From: Sophora flavescens
Lineage: Eukaryota; Streptophyta; Magnoliopsida; Fabales; Fabaceae
Reading direction: 5' to 3'
Assembly: GCA_030762895.1 (NCBI GenBank)
Contig: CM061062.1
Span: 97,694,874-97,758,873 of the forward strand
Length of the DNA: 64,000 bases
The translations under genes were made by a program, and so were the position numbers. The notes beneath the pieces are model-generated. The model was given only the letters and a program-made list of their open reading frames with translations. It searched no databases and was not told the DNA's origin. The number at the start of each line of letters is the position of its first letter. The stretch's first letter is position 1. Positions 23,092-34,900 of this stretch are shown here, one piece after another.

Positions 23092-23910
23092 TCAACAATT
23101 TGCAGCAACAAGAACATCTGAGCCTTCGTATGAATCTGTTGCTACTGACACATCCCCCTTTTCTTCATTCTTGTTCTTGTTTTTTCGATTAGGACAATCC
23201 TTCTTGAAGTATCCTTCTTTGTGACATAAGAAGCACTTCAATTTTGATTTGGATTTTGACCTTGACCTCTTCTTATCTTTGTAGTCGTGCTTATCTTGTC
23301 TCCCTCTTACATTAAGACCTTTACTTGCTCCTTCATCTTTGCTTTCTGATTTCTTGGTCAATTCTTTTGAGATCAATGCTGCTTGCACTTCCTCTAAGGT
23401 CAGTGTTTCTCTTCCATAGACCAGAGTATCCGCAAGATGCTCATATGAGCTGGGCAATGATCGAATCAAGAGTAATGCTTGATCATCATCATCGATTTTG
23501 ACTTCGATATTTTCTAGGTCAAGAATCAACCTGTTGAACTCGTCCATGTGGTCTTCGATTGAGGTCCCAGGCTGCATATTCAAGGTGTAGAGTCTTTGTT
23601 TTAGATAAAGACGGTTGGCCAATGACTTTGTCATGTAAAGATGTTCAAGTTTCAGCCATATTGATGCAGCTGTTTTCTCCTTCGATACTTCTCTGAGAAC
23701 CCTATCGCCCAGGCACAAGATTATGGCACTGTGAGCTTTATTCATAAGCTCCTTCTTCTGTGTTTCAGTCAGAGTGTTTGGAAGCTTCCTTTCTCCCTCC
23801 AAGACTTCGTCCAGTCCCTGTTGAACAAGGAGTGCTCGCATCTTCAATCTCCAGAGGGCAAAGTCATTTTTCCCATTGAACTTATCAATGTTGTATTTCG
23901 CCATAGCCAT
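23092..23910 (-). pseudogene. Copia gag (UBN2-type) ending at a premature TGA
   Basis: 272 codons from ATG at 23910, beginning MAMAKYNIDKFNGKNDF. The UBN2-like Gag core (residues about 5-180) is followed by a basic linker and one zinc knuckle, CFLCHKEGYFKKDC. The pattern needs His where this has Tyr (codon 23209-23211), so the CCHC knuckle is broken. The TGA at 23092-23094 separates gag from the protease in the same frame; CGA to TGA is a likely origin, since related elements read straight through. Confidence 0.93.
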
Positions 23911-23920
23911 ATATCTTCTT

Positions 23921-23935
23921 GCTCTGGATACTAGT
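23921..23935 (-). promoter_or_regulatory. Degenerate copia primer-binding site
   Basis: On the minus strand ACTAGTATCCAGAGC follows the 5' LTR. The usual plant copia site (complement of initiator tRNA-Met) is TGGTATCAGAGC; here there is an inserted C and a G to A change. Confidence 0.6.
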
Positions 23936-24449
23936 TGTTACACAAAGGCCAGTCCCTGTAAAACAAGAAAACCAAAAACAACAGTAAGCTGTGAATGCAG
24001 AGAATACAGAGAATGCAGCGAATGCAGCAAAACAGAAAACCAAATTCAAGAAAGGATCACAAAGGCAGATAACAAGGAAAGAACACACCAAGAGTTTGAT
24101 GATGGAGTTCGGCCAAGAACAGCTACGTCTCCGGGACTAAGCAATGCTTGAGTCCAATCTATTCAGTGTCAATGTCCTTCTCTATGTAGAATACAAACTG
24201 ATTTTCCTTGATCCCCAATTACAACCAAGAAACCCTCTTGTCAGTAATTCACTCAATCAAGCCTATACACTTGTATTCTCTCTACTCAATTTGCATCTAT
24301 CTAATCCTACTGCTCCTTATATAGTGCTCCTTTATAATTCAACAAGTAGAAGGAGGTTACAACAAACTAATAACTGAAATTAGTTACATCAGCAGAAAGA
24401 TAGGAACAGAAAAAACAGAAAAACAACTAAATGTGCCACATCATCAACA
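23936..24449 (-). repeat. 5' LTR of the copia element
   Basis: 514 bp, the mate of 19384-19895, with the same TGTTACACAAAGG and CATCATCAACA ends. It differs at about 15 positions, including a 3-bp indel near 24330. Confidence 0.93.
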
Positions 24450-24506
24450 ATTATCAGTGCCTCATAATTGATACAACACAAGCAGGGGATAATTCAAATA
24501 TTCGAT

Positions 24507-24572
<66 letters not shown>
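24507..24572. repeat. (AT)n microsatellite
   Basis: About 33 AT dinucleotides without interruption. Confidence 0.97.
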
Positions 24573-24574
<2 letters not shown>

Positions 24575-25689
24575 CGATCAACAATTAATATTCACTTTAA
24601 AATAAGGTGAAGCAATATACAGCCATTATAATATTAATTCAGTTTTGATTGACCTCAACTCAAATTCGCTATTAATGTAGATGTGCACTACCATATTGTT
24701 TCGGTGTTGATAGGATGGGGACAAAATATTTATTCATAGGATGAATTTGGTGTCAAGTAATCTCGGATTACCGTTTAAATTCCAGCGGAGACAATTTTCA
24801 CTTACTTTTATTTTGCAATGACAATAACAAGAGCCAGGGACAATCCCTTTCTCAAGTTATTTTTCTTTCACGGCCGGTCATGGGCAATTGCGCTCTCTCG
24901 CGTGAAGTTAAGAAAGGGTCATAAGATACTAATTTTATATGATTAAAAAATATGTGCACATCCACCAAGAATGTTGTGTATCATGAAGTATTTGACAATG
25001 TTTAAAGGCTAGGTAGCCTTCACTAACATCGTCAACTGTTTTTCATTACCTTATTTTCGTGTTTTGATCACATATACATTCAATATCTCTTCAATGGCTA
25101 TTGCATTGTTTTACCCATGCTAACTACTATTTGATTTTTTACATATATAGGGAATAGTTAAAACAATAGCAATTGCCTTTCATGAAGAGCAAAGCCTTTG
25201 AAGAAATCCAAGTTTGATATGAATCACTATGACTAGACTTTTCTATTTCAATACCTAAGAAAATGACTACTAATATGAAAATCAAATTACCAAATTAATT
25301 TACCAAATAACAAATTAGGCAACCTTTCATTTTCAAAGTGGCATAGTAGAAAACCTATTCATGCTTACTTGTCATTTTCCTGAAGCAATATGGTTAAGTT
25401 GCCATTGTATGCATGCAGGTAACTATGGAGCTTCGTCAGGTTTGAGACAAATCTAGCATAAATAAATGATAAGAAGTAGTCAGTGATTTATCAAATGCCA
25501 CTTACATTGCACTCAACTTATCTGTATACTGATTGATACATGAATATTATATGATAAATTATCTTATCATTTGCCATATATAATTGTGTTCAAAGTCTAA
25601 AGTTATGGTATTTCTCTCCTACAAACTAACCTTAAAGATCACAATAGAAGTGTAATACCAAGATAGTGGGAAAAGAAATGGTTAGTGCT

Positions 25690-26390
25690 GATTTATAAGA
25701 AAATTTAAAAATACAAAATAGTTAATTTGCATGGGAAAAGAGGAGAAATAAATAAAATAAGTTTTCAAGACAAAATAAAAAGATTTCATATGACTTGGAA
25801 TGCAGTCATTGTTTTAGTGTTTATCATAAAAAAAAATATGATAGATAAATACATTTTCTAAAAATTGTTAACTTGTACGAGAAAATATGAGACATAAACC
25901 AAATAGATTTTCAAGAGAGAATCAAAAGATAATATGATAGATGAATATATTTCATAAAAATGGTTAATTTGCACACAAAAGAGCATAAATAAATCAAATA
26001 GATTTTTAAGAGAGAATAAAATCAATAATATGATAGATAAATATATTTTCTAAAAATGGTGAACTTGAACGGGAAAAGAGTAGAAATAATATGATATATA
26101 TATATATATATTCAAAAAATTGTTAACTTGCAGCGGACAAATAAAATTTCAAGAGAGAAGAAGAAAAACAATACGATACATAAATATGTTTTTTTAAAAA
26201 TTGTTAACTTGCACAGGAAAAATAGGTGAAATAAATCAATTGGATTTTGAATAAAGAATAAGAAATATGATAGATAAATATATTTTTTCTAAATCCTCTA
26301 AAAAAAAATTATTTTCTAAAAATGGTTAACTTACATGTGAAAAGAATGAGAAATCAAATAAATTTTTAAGAGAGAATGTTTATAAATCAA
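25690..26390. repeat. Imperfect tandem array, unit about 90-110 bp, about seven copies
   Basis: The unit reads approximately 'atgatagataaatatatttt', 'ctaaaaatggttaacttgca', 'cgggaaaagagaaataaatc', 'aaatagattttcaagagag'. The anchor 'ttaacttgca' or near variants occurs at about 25717, 25868, 25964, 26058, 26117, 26203 and 26326. Copies are diverged and unequal in length, so the array is old. Confidence 0.75.
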
Positions 26391-26733
26391 ATAGATTACA
26401 AAAAACCTTATAATTAAACTTATATGAAGATTTATCTTTTATATTTTGCATAACAACATTTTCAAATATTTCTGCATAATTAACCTTATAAATCAATAAT
26501 TTTTTATATATGATTCCCCACAAAATATTTTAAACTAAAATCATGAAATCAACAATTATATCTTTTTCAATAAAATCCTAAAAATTAGCATATTGTTTAT
26601 GTGTGGCCCGAGTACATACACTAGTAAGCAAACAAAGTTTAAAGTACTAGGAGATTATAATTGTATTCTCTGTTGAGATTGTCATAAAAATTGAAAGATA
26701 AGATTAATATATAATCTACATGGGGCAACTCTA

Positions 26734-26937
26734 GTGAGAGGAGTATCTTATTGTGAGAGTGAGAGGAATAAATCTGGACTATTAAACAATATGGATGGTC
26801 AGGACTAAAGGTTAGTTGGTGGACATGTGATCACTTAAAAAAATCACATGCCTTTGTGTTCTAATCTTGATCATTCATGTGTGATCCAAATATTCATATT
26901 TATTCATCTCATCTCTCATAATAACATACTCCTCTCA
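26734..26937. mobile_element. MITE-like element with about 45-bp TIRs, TSD TA
   Basis: GTGAGAGGAGTATCTTATTG at the left pairs with the complement of 'ataacatactcctctca' at the right; pairing extends about 45 bp with mismatches through 'gaggaataaat'. TA flanks both ends (26732-26733, 26938-26939), as in Tc1/mariner-type MITEs, though the left TIR has one extra base. No coding capacity. Confidence 0.6.
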
Positions 26938-27015
26938 TAGAAATAACAACTTTATGATGTGAAAATAAATTCATAGGTGCAAACTTAATGCAAAAACTAC
27001 TATTCAATTAAATTG

Positions 27016-27293
27016 TTATGGCCCACATACACAAACTCCGTCAATAGTGCAATACCCATACGAAAGCAGAAATGATAACAGTCCGCATCACTTGGACAGT
27101 TTAGAAGAGCTGCAGTGTAATGCAAAATCGAAGAAATGTTATTGAAAGGCAATGAAACCATATCTGTAAGTTAAGGAAAGAGAAATTAAAATGACGAGGT
27201 CTTACTAAATGCAGTAACATGATCTAGAAGAAAGAAGGAGAAAAAGATCAAGCCATAAACAAACATCAATGTTCGTGCCATAGTTTTCAACAT
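27016..27293 (-). pseudogene. NCR-like (nodule-specific cysteine-rich) peptide gene with a one-base frameshift
   Basis: Exon 1 (27293-27206, 29 codons plus one base) encodes a signal peptide: MLKTMARTLMFVYGLIFF followed by SFFLLDHVTAF. The second ATG (27281) gives the start typical of NCR peptides. A GTAAG donor at 27205-27201 and a TGCAG acceptor (CAG 27112-27110) bound a 96-bp intron of phase 1. Exon 2 (27109-27016) encodes NCPSDADCYHFCFRMG; one base is then missing, and the next frame gives YCTIDGVCVCGP and TAA. The six cysteines are spaced C-X5-C-X3-C-X5-C-X5-C-X-C if the frame is corrected. Known family: secreted peptides of IRLC legumes with a signal-peptide exon and a short cysteine-rich exon. 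A TATA box lies 31 bp upstream. It could instead be another defensin-like gene, or the frameshift could be a sequencing error. Confidence 0.7.
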
Positions 27294-27324
27294 ATCTACA
27301 AGCAACTTCTAAGGGTTTCATCGC

Positions 27325-27332
27325 TTTATATA
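27325..27332 (-). promoter_or_regulatory. TATA box of the NCR-like gene
   Basis: Minus strand TATATAAA, preceded by AAGAT and 31 bp before the first ATG at 27293. That leaves a very short leader for the first ATG and about 20 bp for the second, which favours the second ATG as start. Confidence 0.6.
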
Positions 27333-27490
27333 ATCTTAAGAAAAGACGCATGCTATTTATGTCAATTAAATAATTTCATAACATTTCTAGAGTTGCACGA
27401 CACTCTTTTCTAATATTAAAATCTTTTTATATGTCTCCTTAGTAAATTAATGGGATCGATGTGCCTATCCCCTACCTACTTTAATAATCA

Positions 27491-28182
27491 CTTAGATAAG
27501 CTAGCTGATAGCGGAGAGCGGATAAACTAGCTGATAGCGGATAACGGATTGGATTTGAAGTGTTTGGTAAAACTAGCGGTTGGACTAACTGATTAATGTA
27601 AAATGACATAAAAGGATATGTTTGTATTTTTTTATTTAAATTATATATACAGATTATTTATTTTAAAATAATTATCACTTTTAACACTTTAATTTGTTTT
27701 AAATTATTTATCATTTAAAAAACTAAATTTTTAATTTTTAATTTTGATATTGATTTAGTTTTAATTATTTTTAATAAATAAAATGAAATAATAAAAATAA
27801 ATTTATATACCGATATGATTTTTATATAAATTTTATTTTTTATAGATAAAAATATATTTTCTAATTTTATCCTAAATATAAATCTAAAAAGTGAAATTAA
27901 TTCTTATTTATATAACATGTTAAATGATTAGTGTTTTATTTTATTAAATAAGGATAAGTGAGGAATTTAATTAAGATAATAGGGATAAAAATGGAAGAAA
28001 AAATGATAAGTTATAAGTTATAAGCTCAAATTCTACTTCAAATAGTGTCCAGGAAAAATGCTATATGCTAGTGAAAAAACGTTATATGTTAATTTTAAAA
28101 ACGGTTACCAAATGGGGCTATTTTTCCATCCACTATAAGCTATTCGTTATATGCTATTGGATTTGACAAACCAAACAGACTC
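27491..28182. mobile_element. Insertion of about 690 bp, possible hAT-type non-autonomous element
   Basis: The flanks (27380-27490 and 28183-28400) align with a paralogous stretch at 28590-28790 that lacks this segment, so it is an insertion. Its ends carry 'agctgatagcggataac ... gtgtttggtaaa' and 'accaaatgg ... gacaaaccaaacag', words common near ends of plant hAT-type elements. Clear TIRs and a clean 8-bp duplication were not found. Confidence 0.45.
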
Positions 28183-28539
28183 TTAACCTCTATAAGGATC
28201 TTATATGAAAATCTTACTCATCATCATCAGAGATCTTTCATTTTGTTTACATATTGTTTCTTTCTCTTCTTTTTTTTGAGACAGATCAAGACAAAAACCC
28301 AAAAGAAAAAAACAGTGCTAAATATTTGTATGAAGTCGAAAGATGAACGAATGATATGACACCATATTTTAAGCATAAATTAAAAATATCGTCGGATCTA
28401 AGTTAATTTAAATAAAATGTAAGAATTTTATGATTTATTTCAGGTTCTTATTAGTAACAAATTTAATTTTATATTAATTATGTTTTTAATATTGAACGAT
28501 ATGAAAATCTGTACTTTAATGTTTACATGCAATAAAAAT

Positions 28540-28700
28540 GGTTGGATAACTTTATAACAAGAGGAAAAGATATTGTTTAAGTAACTCTATAAAACTTCGA
28601 GTTGGCATGATATTCTTTTATAATATTAAAATCTTCATTATATGTCTCCTTAATACATCAATGAGATGTGCTTGCCCCTTCATTAACCCACTCAAATGAA
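28540..28700 (-). repeat. Second copy of the NCR-like upstream region
   Basis: 'ctaatattaaaatctttttatatgtctcctta' words at about 27400-27440 recur as 'ataatattaaaatcttcattatatgtctcctta' at about 28619-28652, with surrounding similarity over about 150 bp. No NCR-like exon follows on the left, so only the upstream part of a duplicated gene survives. Confidence 0.55.
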
Positions 28701-31700
28701 GTTGATCTCTACAAGGATCTCCTACGAAATTCTTATTATTCAACATTATACTATATTTTAAGCATAAATAAAAAAGATTGCTATAAGAATACTCAAGTTT
28801 TTTTTTTTGGACAGAGAATATTCAAATTAATTCACATCAAACATACATTTATGATATATTAAACATTCTCATCATAATAAATTTATAATTTGTATTCAAT
28901 AATTTTAAGGAGACAAAAATACCGGATGTTATGAAAATTCTTGTACGAATGGTACATGAATGATATAACATCCCTGTTTTTACTTATATGTTTTATTGTT
29001 TTATGAAAGTGATTAATTATATGGATGTTTATTTTTGTTTATTTTTATGTTGTCTGGTGTGAGTAATTTTATTTACTCATTTAAAATATTTTATTGGGTG
29101 CGTTAGCACTGAATTACTGCAGTGTATGCACGTTTGCTAGACAATAATGTTATGTTATTGTCATTATTATTATTTGTTTAGAAAAATAATATTTCAAATA
29201 GTATGATTGAAAGAAATTTATTTTCTTATTTATACTCTATTAAATTTTAGATTTGCAAGTATGTTAGTTTAAAAGTAATCGGAGATTATTTTTGTATTAT
29301 TGATTTCCTTGGTTGATAAATTCAACCATCAATCTTCACTCTAATTCAAATTTTGAAATCATATATTTGTCACTCATTGTCTTTAGATACAAGAACCAAA
29401 AATCTATTTTTTTTAGACTCAATTTTAATCACTTAAAATTTCATTTACACCAAAAGTAAAATAAAATTCGATCCTTTCTTCCTGGTTGCAAAAGAACCAC
29501 GGCCTCCCCTCATTTTTTTTATTCTTCCTTGCTTTTAACTTTGCCTTCATTTTTCTATCAGACACACATTTTTACTCTGAACTTTCTCTTTCCTCTCATC
29601 TCTCTCAAAACTCCATTCCTCTCCTTCTTCGTTTAGATCGCGCCGCCACAGCCTGGACAACTCCAGTCGCCGCTCGCCGCACGGGAGGAGACGACAGCGT
29701 CACTGTCCTGCTCGCGTCCTCTGCTGCGAAGCGCATCACTGGAGCAGCGATGTAACACCCCCCTTGGGCATTACCTCGTAAACACATGCGGAAATAAATT
29801 AAAAAGAAATTTGCTGGTTGCTTTCGGAAATTTATTTACTTTAGAAATGTACTTGAGTAAAAAGCTAGAATTTTTTCTTTTACAAAATTTTCGGCAGAGT
29901 CTCCTCTGTAATTCCAACATCCTAGAATAAAAACACCTGTTGAAATATTTCTATTTTCATCCCAGAAGTTCCAGTCCTAAAAAAAAACATCAAGACGATA
30001 TATTTTTGAAAATATTTACATAAACAAACTATACCTGACCAAAATGAAAGATTTTAAATTTTTTATCCAAAAGGAAGGCTCTCTGAGCCATTTACATTCC
30101 ATCAAAATAAAGGCTCTCCGAGCCATAAACATAATACTAACATTAATCAACGTCATCTCATAACCTAAGCTGGTCGTTCTAAAAGATATTCATGGGTAAG
30201 ACCCTTATGGTTCTCACCATTATACCTGGCATTATTCTTCTTCCAGGATTGGGAATAATATCCCCGAGCGAAACTGGAAACCTCTTCTGCATCTTCTATA
30301 TGCGTGTACCAAGGTATAACAGCAAAACCAGAAAAACATATACATGCAAGGGTGAGATACCAATATATGGATTTAAACACGATAACCACATGCACGACTC
30401 TCAAATACCATTTAACATGAATAATCAAAGATAAACAATATATTTATCAAAGGGTTTCATACCCGACAATCGTAACCATTTTAAAAACCATGACACTTCA
30501 ATATTCATCAACTAACTTTGATACCTAATCTCCGGAGCTACAACCAACAAATAAATGAGCTGATCAGGCTCCAATTGCCAAATAAGGTAGAATCAATGCC
30601 AGATATGTTAAAGTTGAAATAACCATTCCACAGTCCTAAACAAGGCAAAGTGGTGACTACGTATAGCACATGATTTTCGTGGTCATATATCCATCAAGGC
30701 CCAGTGATGCAAACGTCATGAATACTTGCCATCAAGCATTCAAGTCCTATGCAAAGGCACGTCTTCCCCGGAATGCATGTAAAGCGTTTTGTTCTCGTTG
30801 TTTTCTTTGTGTTCAATCTTTATGTGTTGGAGCTAAAAGTCTCGCAACCACATTACCATTTTAAACTTTCAAGTTTAATACCTCTTTCAAACCATAATTG
30901 ATTCCAAGTCAAAAGTGTGCAAATCATGAAATCTAGACCGCTGCACCAGCCTTAGATACGTAGATTTTAGTGCACAAAAATAAATATACGGTTTATAGGA
31001 CATTTAGTCCATAACTTCACCTTTCAGACCTGGTCGCGCTGTCGCCACGCGCCAAAAAGCGAGTGATTTACAAAATAATGTAGATAGGGAGCGACAACTC
31101 GGATATCGTCTCTCAAGGACTCTTGGATGTTGTTGTTAACAGAAAAAGTCAGAATTGGGGGGTTTTGGATTGAGATAAAATAAAGAAAACAACGCAATAA
31201 AAATAGAGCAGTTAAGAGATTAACAAATATCTAAAGACGATTAATCTACTGTTCTCGATTTCCCAACTATCATCAGTTTATATAATTCCAAGCCCTAAGC
31301 AGATTCTAATCCCCTTTCAGTTGTAGCAACAATTAACAAACGAAACCGCTACTACGGATATATGTTCCTATTCCCGAATTAAACAAACGGGGTTAAGCCC
31401 TCATGAACTAAACGAACATGAATGAACACACGCGAATTAAACAAACGCGATTAAGTATAGGAACATAACCTCACCGAAACAAATCAACACAACACTACAC
31501 ACTCCTGAATTAAGCAAACAGAAACGTATAGCATCGCATTGAAAAGAGAAAAGCAAATAAAACAGGAATTACAGAATCTCAAGTGTGGTAATGGAAACCA
31601 ATCGCAGTAGATTAATCAAGGAGACTAGTTCTCCATTACAAAAGGGACACAAAAGAAAAGAAAAGAAAATAAACTACTGAAACTACTACTACTACTACTA

Positions 31701-31730
31701 AAAGCTCCCTCAGTTCTGCCTTCAAACATG

Positions 31731-31738
31731 CTTATATA
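31731..31738 (-). promoter_or_regulatory. TATA box of the solo LTR
   Basis: Minus strand TATATAAG, 51 bp downstream of the outer edge of the nearest motif pair. Confidence 0.6.
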
Positions 31739-31759
31739 CAACTTCTGGATTCCGCGGAC

Positions 31760-31989
31760 TCGTGAGGCGAACACTGTCTCGCGAGGTGAATATCATGAAC
31801 AATCTGCATCGTTTGGTCTTCTCGCGAGGCGAAGCACGACTTGCGTGGCGAGGAATGGAAAAGTCATGGCTTCTGGTCTTCACTCTCGCGAGGCGAGTCA
31901 TCTATTCGCGGGGCGACACAGAAAGGATTGCAGATTTTCTGGCACAGTCACCTTCAGGTTCGCGAGGCGAATGCCTTCTCGCGGGGCGA
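31760..31989 (-). promoter_or_regulatory. Array of eight TCGCGAGGCGA-type motifs in four pairs
   Basis: Plus-strand starts: 31760/31779, 31822/31841, 31886/31906 and 31960/31979. Start-to-start distances within pairs are 19, 19, 20 and 19 bp. Pair-to-pair spacing (62, 64, 74) mirrors the other LTR copy (62, 65, 73) in reverse. Three motifs carry single changes of the kind expected from CpG decay (TCGTGAGGCGA, TCGCGAGGTGA, TTGCGTGGCGA). Confidence 0.8.
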
Positions 31990-34900
31990 AAGCTCCAGAT
32001 TTATTTCTTTTTATAAACCTGAAAACAGAAAATAGCATAAGTGCTTTATTTAACTCTAAATCAACTAAATTAACCTAAAAATACTTTACAGACTCAAAAT
32101 GCTGCTTAAAGACAATCTAGTCTAATTTGGGCGAAAATGATATATAATTAGCACAAAGCCAAGGTTTTTCTAGTTATAAAACTAGACTAACCAGAGGCTG
32201 ATCAAGACCTCTAGCCCATATCATTCGGACCTCTGGCCCATATCATATAACTCTAGACCTGACATCTCGGTTGCTAGGTTCGTTTAAACCATTTTCGTTC
32301 TGTGAAATACAAAACAAAACCAAAGTTTCCTCAACTTATCCAAGTTGATGGAAATAACTCGTTGTTTACCGAAAACCCTTTTACGTTGGAAATTCGTTTT
32401 GTAAACGTGTCAAAAATCCCTTAAAACTCATTTTGTTCAAAACTCATTAATTTGAACTTGGAAACCTCATTTGAGACAAATTCTCAGTATTACTCAATAT
32501 CACCCTTTTAAAAAAAAATACTTTCGTAAATACTGACGGAATTGTCCGTTGTTTGCCGTTTTAAAACGTTTTTAAGTCAAAACATGACTTTCATAATAAA
32601 GTAATTTCTCCAACGTTGTAATAAAATTATTTTTGAATTTATTTTGAAAAAGGATATTGTAACTGAAATATTTTCAATATTTTTCATCCACTTTCCTAAC
32701 CAAATCCTTTAAATTTCTCCTTAAGTTTTTTAAAGCTTTTATCTTTGATTTAATGGGGTACTGACCATCGTTAGGCTTTCAACCAGTCAATCAAACAAAA
32801 CAAATAATCCATACATCATATACATAATCATGCTTTCACAGAAAACATTAAAACCACATAACAACCATATAACAACTTAATTCAACACACACATCACAAC
32901 AGATAAACTCAAATACCACACACAAATAGCATGCATTTACCCAAAACCCCTCAGGCAGTCTCCCCTTACCTTTGAAGACAAGAGGAAGATCCTCCTCTTA
33001 ATGCTCCAATTAGTTACAAGAATGCAAACTCTACTCCACCAAGCAAGTATAACCACGTTCAACGTCCCAGAGACATAACCCAAGCATGATATCAAACAGA
33101 CAATTTCACCAAATCAATTTTCATCCTCAAAACATACAATCAAAATAAACCATATATTTAACTTAACAATATCAAATCATTTTCCGAATAAATTGATTTT
33201 GAGTAAATAGGATTCTTCAACATAATTGGGGAAAAATTGAATTGATTATAGAAACACGAAATAGTTTTGTCAGGACATAAACTAACAGTCCCAATTACAT
33301 AGATACATAGTTAATTTTACAAAAACATAACCAATTTCAAATAAAACTCAAATTGGGCTTTAGGGTTCCAAATCACAATTTGGGGAAAAAATGTTCTGGT
33401 CATAAAAACATGAAACTGACATTGGAAATCATCATTAGATAGCTTCAATTGCACCAAAATAGAATCAATTTCATGATTAGAGTAAGATTAAAAATTAGGT
33501 TTTTGAGTGGAATTAGGGAAACCCAAATTTAAAAGCAAATCTGAACAATTGACATAGGGAATTTGAAATTGATATATCCAGTTTACGAATAACACTATCA
33601 ATTTGGAGGATGTAGGTTCTAATTTTGAAATGAGGGTTATGGTTTCAGAATTAGGGTTTTCAATCTTAAAGAGAGATGAGTGAAATTTCCAATCACCCAC
33701 CAAAGGTGAAGCACTTTGATGGCGACCTAAGGTGGTGGTGACGATGGCGACGTGACGGTAGGGGCGGAGAACGGCGATATGTTTTCTGTACAGCCACCAA
33801 AATGCAAAAGAAACAAGAGTTAAGCTTCATAGGAAGAGAAAAGAAGGATCAACAACCCAAACTATGGTGGAAACACCATAAACGACGACCGGAAGAGCTC
33901 ACCGTGGTAGTGACAATGACGAACTAAGGCGTACCTGAACAGAACGTGCAGGAGGAAAACAGAAGCGTGCAACCTACCCCTTGCTCTGAGCGGTGACCGG
34001 ACGTTGGCCTCCCTAGTGGCGGTGCACGACCCGATGGTGTTAGGGAGAGGGAAGGAGATGAGCTTGGAGTGGGAGTTGATGTGAAGAGGGGAAGAAGTGT
34101 GTGGGTTATGTTGAAGAAGGGGAAGAAAACATGAAATAAAAAGAAAAGAGGGTGAGTGACGTCGAACATATGAGAGAGAGGAGATAAAAAGAACCATTTT
34201 TTTTATTTACTTAATGAGTAGGTACAAAAATGAGTGGTAAATGTAACACCCCCCCCCCCCCCCCCCCAAGGGTATTACTACGTAACACATGCGGAAGTAA
34301 ATTAAAAGATAATTTGCTGGTTTCTTTCGGAAAGTTGTTTTCTTTTAAGTCAGAAAACGGGGGTATAAATTTTTTCTTTAAGGATAACTCTGAAATCCAT
34401 CATACATACATTTAAAACGTAAAGACACGTTCGTAACAAAGTTACCATGACATACAACTTTTCTCTAAGTTTCCATTTTCGAAAGGAAAAGTTTAAACTA
34501 CAAATGGATGTATATAACACTACATTTACCGACCTTTTTAGGTATGCAACCCAACTCAGACTCCTAAGCTGGTCATTCTATCGAATATTCATTGGAGAGA
34601 CCCCCAATCAGAATACTTTCCCAACCTCTAACACTAGGTCTTCAAGTGACTGAGAAAGACTCCTCTGCAACATCGATACCAGAGTACCAAGGTACAATAG
34701 CAAAACCCAAAGAGACTGATATAACTATAAGAGTGAGACACCGACAAATGGATATATCGTACAACAACCATACACATGATACATACAACACCTTGGCATA
34801 TTAACATTTTAAACATTACTCATAGGTAAACAACAAGTATTATTTCAGTGGATCTCATACCCGAATTAATCAATTTTGTAAAGATAATGCATGACACATC

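Larger units (their letters stand above)
19384..24449 (-). mobile_element. Complete Ty1/copia (Tork/Tnt1-like) retrotransposon, TSD ATTAT
   Basis: Two LTRs (19384-19895 and 23936-24449) flank a single gag-pol frame on the minus strand. The 5-bp duplication ATTAT occurs at 19379-19383 and 24450-24454. Domain order Gag, protease, integrase, RT, RNase H defines Ty1/copia; the Gag style (KYNIDKFNGKNDFALWRLKM, LYLKQRLYTLNM) points to the Tork/Tnt1 lineage. About 15 differences between the LTRs (roughly 3%, counted by eye) make it older than the Athila element at 51762. Six in-frame stops and two lost key residues make it inactive. Confidence 0.95.
24455..26730. other. AT-rich host-like intergenic DNA
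   Basis: No coding region recognised. It holds a long (AT)n microsatellite at 24507-24572 and the imperfect tandem array at 25690-26390. No LTR, TIR or protein signature was seen in 24580-25680. Confidence 0.5.
31031..32204 (-). mobile_element. Athila/Tat-like solo LTR, TSD AGACC
   Basis: Plus strand starts TGGTCGCGCTGTC and ends GGCTGATCA; the 5-bp duplication AGACC is exact (31026-31030 and 32205-32209). It is the reverse complement of the 419-1664 LTR with scattered differences and carries the same motif array (31760-31989) and TATA box. Confidence 0.93.
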
